A model generated the notes under the pieces. The model made no database searches. It saw nothing but the letters and a program-made list of their open reading frames with translations, and was not told the origin of the DNA. Shown here piece by piece: positions 19,971-28,673 of a DNA stretch of 64,000 nucleotides. This stretch comes from a bacterium BMS3Bbin08 (lineage in GTDB: Bacteria; Nitrospirota; Thermodesulfovibrionia; UBA6902; BMS3Bbin08). A program made the position numbers and the translations under genes. Positions within the stretch are counted from its first letter, which is position 1. The number at the start of each line of letters is the position of its first letter. The stretch lies in contig BDTR01000045.1 in NCBI GenBank assembly GCA_002897775.1, positions 62,001-126,000 of the forward strand, given 5' to 3'.

Positions 19971-20567
19971 ATGAGTGAAAAGAAAATAATTAAAGTAGAC
20001 GACATAAAGAATGAAGCAGATAAAAGGGACTGCCCTGTTGAGCGGGCGGTGTATTATGTTGAAGAGTTTTTGGCGGGCCCTATGTGCGGCAAGTGTTTTC
20101 CGTGCGCTCTGGGTAGTTATGAGGCAAGGATCATTTTATACAATATTATAGAAAACAAGGGCTCTGAAGCGGATATGATTAACCTTAACGAAATCGCTAA
20201 AGAGATGCTTATCAGCTCAAGATGCAAGAAAGGTAAAGACACTGCCCGATATATTCTGGAATGGATGGGGACCGATGTGTTTGATAAACATATAAAAGGT
20301 GTATGCCCTTCGAGAACATGCGCTGCTTTTATTGAGTACAGGATCATAAATGAAAATTGCACTGCGTGTGGGATCTGCAAGGATATATGTGATTACAAAG
20401 CGATTTATGGAGAAAAGGTAAAGCCTTTTATAAACAGATTTCAGCCTTTTGAGATCAGGCAGCAAAAGTGTGTTAAGTGCGGTGAATGTATGAAAGTCTG
20501 CCCTACAGGGACAATAAAACTGCTGTCAGTCAAAGAAACGGCTGAAAAAGTAAAAATAGGAGCTTAA
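19971..20567 (+). CDS. Stand-alone NuoF C-terminal-like Fe-S domain plus 2x[4Fe-4S] ferredoxin domain
   Basis: MCGKCFPCALGSYEARIIL...RCKKGKDTARYIL followed by CTACGICKDIC and CVKCGECMKVCPTG. No FMN/NAD domain. Confidence 0.75.
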   Translation: MSEKKIIKVDDIKNEADKRDCPVERAVYYVEEFLAGPMCGKCFPCALGSYEARIILYNIIENKGSEADMINLNEIAKEMLISSRCKKGKDTARYILEWMGTDVFDKHIKGVCPSRTCAAFIEYRIINENCTACGICKDICDYKAIYGEKVKPFINRFQPFEIRQQKCVKCGECMKVCPTGTIKLLSVKETAEKVKIGA

Positions 20568-20656
20568 TAACAATTTTAGATTGCAGATCGCAAATTTTAG
20601 ATCGTGAAGTTATAAATCATAAATCATAAATCTGAAATTTACCGGGGGGTTTTTAA

Positions 20657-22681
20657 ATGTCTAAAAAAGTTACTCTAAAAATAGATGGTAAAGAGGTAAA
20701 TGTTCCCGGGGAGGCAAATCTTATTGAAGCCGCCGGGTCAGTCGGCATTCATATCCCTAATTTGTGCTACCTGAAGGGCATGAGAGGTATTGGCGCGTGC
20801 AGACTCTGCCTCGTGGAGATTGAGGGGCTGAAGGCGCCCATGATAGCCTGTACGACAAGAGCAAAAGATGGGATGGTTGTTAATACCAAAACTGAAAAGG
20901 TTGAAGAAGTCAGAAAATTCGTGATAGACCTTATCCTTTCTATGCACCCCCTTGACTGTATGACCTGCACAAAGGCGGGCGTATGCAACCTTCAGCAGTA
21001 CGCGTATGATTTTGAACTGCAGGAATCCAATTTCACAAGAAAGAAGTTCGGTTACCCCACTGATGAGGCCAACCCGTTCATAAAGAGAGATCCTGATTAT
21101 TGCATACTCTGCGGCAGATGCGTAAGACTCTGTAAGGAACAGGGAACAAATGTCCTTGATTTCATGGGCAGGGGCGTTGGCGCGAAGATCGTTACAGCGC
21201 AGGACAAGCCTCTTCAGGAATCGGAGTGTACATTTTGCGGAAGCTGTGTTGACGCCTGCCCTGTTAACGCGCTTCTTGAGGCCGACAGGTGGAGAAAAGG
21301 CCGTGAGTGGGAGTATACGAAAACAAGGTCCGCGTGCCTTTTATGCGGCAATGGATGCGACATTACAGTAAGCACAAATGACGGCGGTATAGTCAAAATA
21401 AATGCGGAAGCTGATGAAGGCTCTGTTGAAAAATATATCTGTTCCAGGGGAAGGTTTGGTTTTGATTCAATTACGTCGGACGCACGGGTCACAGTTCCAA
21501 TGAAAAAGGTCGGCAATGAGCTTCAGGAAACCACATGGAAGGACGCTTTGAAGATAGTCGCCGACACGCTGAAAAAATCCGGGAAGAACACCGGTTTCAT
21601 AAGCACCGGCGGCATACTTAATCAGGACGCGTTCATACTGTCGAAGCTGACCTCAGATGTTATTAAAACAAAGAATGTCGACACAACTGTCAGTCTTTAC
21701 GCGGACGCGGATTCCATGAAACATTCGGATTCAGTGGATATGGACGGTGCGGATGTGATCGTGATTGCGGGGCTCGATCCCTCGCAGTGGAAAAAGGTCC
21801 ACCCCGCGCTTGACGCGGTATTAAGGAAAAGAGCTGCAAGGGGAGCCAGGCTTATCGTGATAAATTCCGGCGAGACAGCGGTCTCATCAATCGCCGGCGT
21901 AAATATGCGGGCTGACGAGGCATCAGCGCTGAGCCAGATAGCAAAGGCCCTGATCAATAAAGGAAGCAAACCGGGTAAGGACCTGGCTTCAGCCGTTTCA
22001 AAGGTAAAGGCGTCAGAAGAGGCTGACAAGGCCGCTGACATGATCGCCGGGGCGGGCTCTCCAATTATATTTACAGCCCCTTCCCTTTTTAGGGCCGCAA
22101 AGAACATATCATTGCTGATAAAGGACCTGAAGGTTGTTGCGGTTCCTCTTGAGGCGAACGCGCGCGGCGTTGTCGCGATGGGTCTTAATACCGGGGGCAA
22201 GACTTATGCTGAAATGACCGGGGGAACGGTTGACGTTCTCTACGCGGTTGGAGAAGTGCCTGTGTCCAAGAGGCCGCCAAAGGTGAAGTTCCTGGTCGCC
22301 CAGACGCCGTATATGACCGAGCTCGCGAAACAGGCTGATGTTGTGCTGCCCGCCGCGACTTATCTTGAGTCCAGGGGGACCATAACAAACTACCTCGGCA
22401 AGGTAAAGGACGTTTCCAGAGTGACTGATTTGCCCGGTGTGTCCAAACAGCACAAGGACATATTTATTGAGCTTTCCAAAATGATCGGCAAGGCCCTGAA
22501 GGAGTCTGCCTCCACCATAAAAAGCGCGTTTGAGGTGAGCGCGAAGCCAGGGTTCAGCCCGTTCGAGAAAAAGAAAGGGCTTGATATTGACCCGTCAGGA
22601 TTTGTGGACGCGATCAACGCATCCGTCACCAACAATTCAAGACTGCTGTGGCTTAAAGAAACAGAAAAGACCGCGGTCTGA
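20657..22681 (+). CDS. NuoG/FdhA-like Fe-S large subunit with truncated molybdopterin-oxidoreductase-like domain
   Basis: [2Fe-2S] (CYLKGMRGIGACRLCLVEIEG), NuoG-type HPLDCMTCTKAGVCNLQ, CILCGRCVRLC, CTFCGSCVDACP, ACLLCGNGCDI. Confidence 0.85.
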   Translation: MSKKVTLKIDGKEVNVPGEANLIEAAGSVGIHIPNLCYLKGMRGIGACRLCLVEIEGLKAPMIACTTRAKDGMVVNTKTEKVEEVRKFVIDLILSMHPLDCMTCTKAGVCNLQQYAYDFELQESNFTRKKFGYPTDEANPFIKRDPDYCILCGRCVRLCKEQGTNVLDFMGRGVGAKIVTAQDKPLQESECTFCGSCVDACPVNALLEADRWRKGREWEYTKTRSACLLCGNGCDITVSTNDGGIVKINAEADEGSVEKYICSRGRFGFDSITSDARVTVPMKKVGNELQETTWKDALKIVADTLKKSGKNTGFISTGGILNQDAFILSKLTSDVIKTKNVDTTVSLYADADSMKHSDSVDMDGADVIVIAGLDPSQWKKVHPALDAVLRKRAARGARLIVINSGETAVSSIAGVNMRADEASALSQIAKALINKGSKPGKDLASAVSKVKASEEADKAADMIAGAGSPIIFTAPSLFRAAKNISLLIKDLKVVAVPLEANARGVVAMGLNTGGKTYAEMTGGTVDVLYAVGEVPVSKRPPKVKFLVAQTPYMTELAKQADVVLPAATYLESRGTITNYLGKVKDVSRVTDLPGVSKQHKDIFIELSKMIGKALKESASTIKSAFEVSAKPGFSPFEKKKGLDIDPSGFVDAINASVTNNSRLLWLKETEKTAV

Positions 22682-22732
22682 GAATTTAATATGTACTATG
22701 AGCCATGAGCTACGAGCTATGAGCTGATCAGA

Positions 22733-23245
22733 ATGGCTTATCTTCTCATTGACGGCTATAACCTCATCGGCACAGCCCACCATGACCTTGAAGCCGCGCG
22801 CAATGACCTCGTAGAAAAACTCTGCAGGTATTCCGGGCTCAGGGGACATGACATTACAGTGGTGTTTGACGGCTGGAAGAACGGCCTGCCGGTCGAGAAC
22901 AGTCACAGGATCGGCAGAACCACTGTTATATATTCAAAGCTCGGAGAAAAAGCGGATTCAGTTATTAAAAGAATCCTGTCTGATGGAGAAAGTCCGTGGA
23001 TCGTTGTAAGTTCGGACAGGGAGATATCAGACTTTGCCGACAGAAAAGACTACAGTCCGGTCACTGCGGATGAGTTTGAGAGCAGACTTTATGCGGGCCT
23101 GCGTGCGATAACAGACGAGGATACAGCCGGGGAGCCTGATGTTTATGATAACGGTGCCCCGGATCTGCCTGCGAGGCGGAAAGGCAATCCAAGGAAGAGA
23201 TCAAAAAAACAGACGAAGAAGCTCCGCGCCCTGCGTAAACTCTAG
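22733..23245 (+). CDS. YacP-like NYN domain protein
   Basis: YLLIDGYNLIG...TVVFDGWKNG...VVSSDREISDFA. Confidence 0.85.
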   Translation: MAYLLIDGYNLIGTAHHDLEAARNDLVEKLCRYSGLRGHDITVVFDGWKNGLPVENSHRIGRTTVIYSKLGEKADSVIKRILSDGESPWIVVSSDREISDFADRKDYSPVTADEFESRLYAGLRAITDEDTAGEPDVYDNGAPDLPARRKGNPRKRSKKQTKKLRALRKL

Positions 23246-23501
23246 GATATTTTAAATACAACCTGAAATCTCTGATTGCACAGATAACATTTGGATTATA
23301 CAGATGTTGTTTTCTTTCTACTTTTCGCTTACTTTGATGGTTAGTTCAAAAATTCAGTGTTTTCAGTGTACTCAGTGGTTTAATGTCAGTAGTCTGTAGA
23401 CCGTTGTCAGTAGATATTTTTTTCAGCGTATTCAGTGGTTACGATTCTCTATTCACTATTCACTATTCACTATTCACGGTAATTTATTCAGTAGTTAGCG
23501 G

Positions 23502-24197
23502 TTAGTTCCGGAGGAATTTTTTCAGACCGTCGACGTTTATCAATATCCTGTTTTTAGATGATCTTACCATGCCCTGCTTCTGGAACTTGCTCATCGTCCT
23601 TATACACGTTTCCACGGTCGTTCCCACCATTTCTGATATTTCCTGCCTGGTAAGCGGGAAGTTGATCTTTGAGTAATCCCCTTCCCTGGAGCCTACCTTT
23701 TCAGAGAGCTTAAGAAGCAGTGACGCGACCCTTCTCTCAACACGCTCGGTCGCCATATTCTTTAACATCTCATGGGCATCCCTGAGTTTGTCGCTGAAAT
23801 ATTTAACCGTCTCAAGTTTGAGAATGGGGTATTCTTCCATGATCGACAAAAGGTCCTTTCTGCTTATCCTGATGGCTGTCACCTTTTCCATAGCCTGTGC
23901 GGTCGCCGGAAAAGGCCTGTTATCAAGCACGGCCACACCACCGAATATATCTCCAGGGGACATAAGCTCAAGGATTATATCCTTGCCCATTACAGTATGT
24001 TTCAGCACCTTGACCTGTCCTTTAGCAACAATGTAGAACCAGTCAGAAGGGTCACCCTCCATAAATATATGGTCATTGTTCTTAAATTCGAGCTTTTCAA
24101 AGAAAGCACTTACTTTTTCCACTTCCGCCTGTGTCAGACAGGAGAAAACACGGCTTTTCTTCAGGGTCGCGATTACTTCAGGATCCTTTTTGCTCAT
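23502..24197 (-). CDS. Crp/Fnr family transcriptional regulator
   Basis: cNMP-binding domain (IFMEGDPSDWFYIVAKGQVKVL) and HTH (LTRQEISEMVGTTVETCIRTMSKFQKQGMV). Confidence 0.92.
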   Translation of the reverse strand: MSKKDPEVIATLKKSRVFSCLTQAEVEKVSAFFEKLEFKNNDHIFMEGDPSDWFYIVAKGQVKVLKHTVMGKDIILELMSPGDIFGGVAVLDNRPFPATAQAMEKVTAIRISRKDLLSIMEEYPILKLETVKYFSDKLRDAHEMLKNMATERVERRVASLLLKLSEKVGSREGDYSKINFPLTRQEISEMVGTTVETCIRTMSKFQKQGMVRSSKNRILINVDGLKKFLRN

Positions 24198-24414
24198 CTG
24201 TTCCTTTCATGATGTTTAACAGTTCCTTTGCCCTGTTAAGATCCTTTTTTTTGACAAGAATCTTTACCTCCCCCATCCTGCCTATACTTACGGGGTACGG
24301 CCTGACCTTTAATGAATTAACTACAAGATCAATACCTTCTGCTTCCAGAATATTCCTGATTATTTCAACTTCTGTATCATCGTACGTTACAAGGAGCTCA
24401 ACCCATTCGTTCAT
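24178..24414 (-). CDS. DUF2007-like small protein
   Basis: VELLVTYDDTEVEIIRNILEAEGIDLVVNS pattern. Overlaps the start of the Crp/Fnr gene. Confidence 0.7.
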   Translation of the reverse strand: MNEWVELLVTYDDTEVEIIRNILEAEGIDLVVNSLKVRPYPVSIGRMGEVKILVKKKDLNRAKELLNIMKGTDEQKGS

Positions 24415-24419
24415 ATGCG

Positions 24420-24525
24420 ATTTACCCCGTTAAAAGAAAGCCTTCAATGAAACCGGAGGTTAAAAAATCTGCTGAAGTCGGTGGTCTAAAGCCACCGACA
24501 CGCGACACTTTTTTAACGGGGTTTA
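24420..24525. repeat. Nested hairpin repeat; shorter copy at 32974-33012
   Basis: Outer ACCCCGTTAAAA/TTTTAACGGGGT, inner GTCGGTGG/CCACCGAC; second copy TTTACCCCGTTAGAGAAAGCCGCCGACAAAGTCGGTGG. Confidence 0.7.
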
Positions 24526-24738
24526 GTTTCGACGTCCTTAAATTACAAAAATTATAGCATATTTCAAATAAATACAGAATTTACAATATTTCAGGAGTTC
24601 TCTATCCAGTAAATCTCCGGGTGAACATTGCCTGACATCCCCTTCTTATCTAGTAACGAATTGAAAAAATTATAAGCTTATTTTCTGATAATAGATTGAA
24701 CAATAAAGTTTTTTAATTATAATATTATCAATATTACC

Positions 24739-24769
24739 TTGACAGGGAGAGCATTAATTGGTTTATAAT
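24739..24769 (+). promoter_or_regulatory. Sigma70-like promoter for the multiheme cytochrome
   Basis: TTGACA (24739-24744) with TTTATA 17 nt downstream (24762-24767), overlapping TATAAT. Confidence 0.4.
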
Positions 24770-24866
24770 GTTTGTAGTTTTTAATAACTACTGAAAAAAC
24801 TCCCGGTTTGTTTAATTTTCATTAGGTTCAACACCTTAAACAAAAGTCATAAAAAAAGGAGGTTAT

Positions 24867-26081
24867 ATGAGGTTATTCATCGCATTAGTTTTTCTCGCCT
24901 CAATGCTCATTGTTCCTCAACTTGCAGCCGCTGACCAGGTCACAACAATTGACGAGTTAGCAGCGATGTACAACGTGGAATCATGCGCAGACTGTCATGA
25001 AGACATTCATAACGAATGGAAAGAGTCGTGGCACAGTAAAAGCATTACGGATCCGCGCGTTTTAAGAACGTGGAGAACCTTTATCCTGAGAGGGCTTGAC
25101 AAATCGGATAAAGCCAAGAGAAGTGATCTCAGAATGTGTCTTAATTGCCATATTCCTCAAATTAAGGATGCTTCAGACGATCTTGTTGTCCAGATTGCCG
25201 GCTTGGTGGTAACATCTGTTGATGACAAAAATAAGGCAAAAAGAGAAGCCGCGGAAAAGGAACTCTCAAAACTGAATATTAACTGTCTTGTCTGCCACAA
25301 GCTGAAAGGAGCGCCTGACGGCAATCCCAAGCCGGGAGAACTTTACGGGCCTAACGGGCTGGATGATGAAGATTCCCCGCACATGGAGGAACTGGGGATT
25401 AAGACAGTAAAGTCCGACATTATAAAAACTGCTGATTTCTGTGCGCGGTGTCATAACGGCTGCCAGGGACTGCCTTCATCCATATGCTCTTCAGTGGTTA
25501 CAAGCTACAATGAGCAATATGTGGCGCACGGCGGGGAAAAGACATGCCAGGACTGCCACATGCCGCAGGGTGAGGATACAAAGAGCCATAAATTCCCCGG
25601 TATCTTTGACGTGGATTTTGCGAAAACAGGAGTTGACCTTAAAATTATCGCCAATCCAACACGATATATCTACCACCTGGAGAACAGGGTCGTCCCTGCT
25701 GTGGCTATAAAAGTCGACCTGACTAACATTGCGGGGCATGAATGGCCGCATGGTTGAGTATACATACCTAAAGCGGCACTGGATGTGACCGTGAAAGACC
25801 AGAACGGCAAGATTGTTTTTTCCAAAGAAAAAGAGTACGCGCTCTATGACCTGCATTTTGCTCAAAACAAAGAAGGCTATCTCGGGCTCAATGACTGGGA
25901 TATAACCTCCATGTACCGCTCAAACTTTGGAGTTGAACCATTTGAAACCGACTCTCAGACATTTATAATTCCCCTGCCTGAGGGCACAAAATCCGTTGAT
26001 ATTAAAGCAAGTTTCAGGTTTCTATATGAGAAAGATAAGGAAGCCATATGGACCAGCGTAACTAAAAAGATCGAGTTCTAA
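24867..26081 (+). CDS. Pentaheme c-type cytochrome with C-terminal beta domain, read through an in-frame UGA (putative Sec)
   Basis: Signal peptide; five CxxCH motifs (CADCH, CLNCH, CLVCH, CARCH, CQDCH). ORF 24867-25757 and ORF 25785-26081 are in the same frame, separated only by TGA 25755-25757 and 9 sense codons. Confidence 0.72.
25773..25792 (+). promoter_or_regulatory. bSECIS-like hairpin downstream of UGA 25755
   Basis: GCGGCAC-UGGAU-GUG(A)CCGU: 7-bp stem with one bulged A and a 5-nt loop with G at loop position 2; loop begins 22 nt after the UGA. Confidence 0.5.
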
Positions 26082-26104
26082 AGATATCAGGCTTATAGCA
26101 TGAA

Positions 26105-26150
26105 GACAGGGCCTTATTCTTAAATTTCGGAATAAGGCCCTGTCTTTTTT
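26105..26150 (+). terminator. Intrinsic terminator
   Basis: GACAGGGCCTTATTC-ttaaatttcg-GAATAAGGCCCTGTC followed by TTTTTT. Lies 23 nt after the cytochrome stop. Confidence 0.92.
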
Positions 26151-26241
26151 GAGGTTCCCTGTCCCGCGGCAAATATCCAACCGCTTGAGATTGTTTCATC
26201 GGAATGGAAATCGGAAGGCAAAAAGATCAAGTCCCGGCAAA

Positions 26242-27627
26242 TTATCTTCTGGTAAATATTTCGGAGAACTCTATATATTTAAGCTTGGTAAAATAACACC
26301 AGGATTTATGAAGAACGAACATTAATCGATAAAATCTGTTTAGCGGTAATTTTATCATGATTTTAATAAGCGGAATGAGCTTTGGAAATGCGACTCCCAA
26401 AGAAAACAGATGGTGCAATCTTTCAATCTGTGCTATGTCTTTCAACTTTAAAGCGCTTTTTTTATAGAATGATCCGTCAAGTGAATCAAGATCGCCGTTA
26501 AAATACCCTTTTTCTACAGAATAGTCGCTCAACTCGGTTCTCGGAAAAGGCTGGAAAATTGACACCCACGCGTATGTCGGTTTACATTTAATGTTAAAAT
26601 CCAGGGTCTCAAACGCCATGTCCAGAGTTTCATCAGGCAATCCAAGCATATTACCCATTAAAATATGAATTCCATACTTGTTGAATAAATTACAGACATC
26701 TATTGTCTGCTTCTCTGAAATATTCCTTTTAAGCAGCTTGTTTCGTAAATACTCATTACCGCTTTCTACAGAGGTCCCGATTGTAACGCACCCGGCATTT
26801 TTTAGCGCTTTAACCATGGGTTCATCCACCAGATTGACTCGTGGGGTAATGCTGAAAGGAATGTCGATCTCTTTTTTATATTCCTCGCAAAAATCTAATG
26901 TCCACTTGTAATCAATATTAAAAGTATCATCCCAGAACTGAAATCTCCTGAGGTTATATGACCTGAGTAAATACTTCAGCTCCTCAATAACATTATCTAT
27001 GCTCCTTTTTCTGACGATCTTGCCCTTTTTATGATAAAGCTTGTTATACGAATGATTAAAGCAGTAAGTGCACTTGAACGGGCATCCCCTTCCGGTCATC
27101 ACGGTCTTTCGCGGCATCTTCCTGAAAATCCGGTACTTATCGAGCATTTCCCTGTCGGGAAACGGCAGCGCATCAAGATCTTCAATCAGGTTTCTTACTT
27201 CATTTTTATAGACCTTGCCCCCGGCTTTTACCCATAGATTATCTATCTTCGTTATATCCTTCTTTTGTTCAAGATTGGTTATAAGGTCCAATAAAGCATA
27301 TTCGCCCTCACCTCTGCAAATAGCGTCAACACCCTCTTCATAAACGTATTCAGGGAAAAAAGTACAATGCGGGCCGCCGAAAACAGAAAAGAATTTAAAC
27401 TGTTTTTTCAAATCAAGGTTTAGTTTCTGATAAAATTTGCGCTGGCCTGTAGTTATTGAATACGCGATAATATCAGGAGATATCCGCCTTATCGCCCCTG
27501 TGAGATCTTTCTCAAATTTAATATCCAGATAATAACAATCAACACCCTGTTGCTTTAAAAAACTCGACAAATACATTGTACCGAGCGGTTCATAATATTC
27601 GAATTTGGAGACAAAAAGAATTTTCAT
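26242..27627 (-). CDS. B12-binding domain radical SAM protein
   Basis: Cobalamin-binding-type N-terminus and radical SAM motif GRGCPFKCTYCFN. Confidence 0.9.
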   Translation of the reverse strand: MKILFVSKFEYYEPLGTMYLSSFLKQQGVDCYYLDIKFEKDLTGAIRRISPDIIAYSITTGQRKFYQKLNLDLKKQFKFFSVFGGPHCTFFPEYVYEEGVDAICRGEGEYALLDLITNLEQKKDITKIDNLWVKAGGKVYKNEVRNLIEDLDALPFPDREMLDKYRIFRKMPRKTVMTGRGCPFKCTYCFNHSYNKLYHKKGKIVRKRSIDNVIEELKYLLRSYNLRRFQFWDDTFNIDYKWTLDFCEEYKKEIDIPFSITPRVNLVDEPMVKALKNAGCVTIGTSVESGNEYLRNKLLKRNISEKQTIDVCNLFNKYGIHILMGNMLGLPDETLDMAFETLDFNIKCKPTYAWVSIFQPFPRTELSDYSVEKGYFNGDLDSLDGSFYKKSALKLKDIAQIERLHHLFSLGVAFPKLIPLIKIMIKLPLNRFYRLMFVLHKSWCYFTKLKYIEFSEIFTRR

Positions 27628-27668
27628 GGTTAAACTTCCCAATATATTTTAGTATCTTTAATTCATCC

Positions 27669-27963
27669 GGGCAAGCCCGTGGTATCATTACGCCCCCATC
27701 CCATACCAGAGAATCAATTCATCCACGACCAAGACCGTGGTCCTCGCGGTACCGGGATAGAAGAAACTGCTTTTAAATCGTTTCCTGGCATAGATATCTT
27801 ATCAATGTCATGCCTCTTTTATCAATAGGGCTGTTCTCGATCTATTTTTGGAGTTTATGAAGCACCACAAGCTCACCCATGGTACCATCATTACACCCAC
27901 ATCCCGTACCAGAGGAGCAATTCACCCACAGTCATGGCCGCGGTCCTCCTGGTACCGGGATAG
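27669..27963. repeat. Two imperfect copies of a dyad repeat (27669-27760, 27866-27963); third partial copy at 37289-37342
   Basis: Shared blocks GGTAYCATYATTACRCCC, CATCCCRTACCAGAG, CAATTCAYCCAC, GGTCCTCSYGGTACCGGGATAG. Confidence 0.75.
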
Positions 27964-28121
27964 CTTTATAGTAAAAAATAAGAAACAAGCTGACATAAAT
28001 TAGAGGAAATTCCCTCGTAACGGTCATCTCCTGTTGTAACATCCTGATAATTTGTGAATAATAAGAGTAATGGATCTTTCTCTTGCATTGGACATACGAT
28101 ACTAACTCTTAAGGGCATAAA

Positions 28122-28631
28122 ATGAAAAAAAATTATTTCCTTTTGGCAGTCATGATTTTTACCATCGGATTGTATCTGACAAATAATAAGAAACCGGCAC
28201 ATTATGATCTGCCCGATATTCCCGGTATTAAAATTGAGGAGATTACCGGGATCGTGATTACAAAGGCGGATTCAAACCTTTCTTTAGAAAAAAACAGCAG
28301 CCTGTGGCAGATATCGCCCAATGGCTATCCCGCTGATCAGGAGAAAATGGCTGGTATAATTGATACTATTAAAAACCTGCATATTGTCATGTTGATTTCT
28401 GAACTAAAAAATGACGTAATCTTCGGCCTTGATAACAGGAACAAGATCACTGTCACAGCATATAACGGGGATTCTATCCTGAGAGAGTTTGAAGTAGGCA
28501 ATACAGGACCTTCCCGATCGCACACCTTTGTGAAACTGAGGGATGATGACAGGGTTTATTATGCGAATAACAGTTTTCGCGGCATTTTCGAGATTACTGC
28601 CGACCAGTTGAGAGATAACGGGCCAGGATGA
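28122..28631 (+). CDS. DUF4340-like protein
   Basis: SLEKNSSLWQISPNGYPADQEKMAGIIDTIKNL...VEVGNTGPSRSHTFVKLRDDDRVYYA-type pattern. Confidence 0.6.
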   Translation: MKKNYFLLAVMIFTIGLYLTNNKKPAHYDLPDIPGIKIEEITGIVITKADSNLSLEKNSSLWQISPNGYPADQEKMAGIIDTIKNLHIVMLISELKNDVIFGLDNRNKITVTAYNGDSILREFEVGNTGPSRSHTFVKLRDDDRVYYANNSFRGIFEITADQLRDNGPG

Positions 28632-28673
28632 GATCAGAGAATCGGTGACTAAAAAAGTCAGGAGTATAGGTCT

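Noticed and set aside
20657-22681. Bona fide formate dehydrogenase catalytic subunit
   Set aside because: The molybdopterin-like domain is short and I see no convincing Sec/Cys active-site segment; NuoG-like is the safer call.
23440-23500. CRISPR array in ATTCACT-type tandem repeats
   Set aside because: Units are about 7 nt with no spacers, and no cas genes are visible in the window.
25785-26081. ORF 25785-26081 as an independent gene
   Set aside because: It has no clear RBS, lies in the same frame as the cytochrome just after a single TGA, and is better read as the C-terminal part of that protein.
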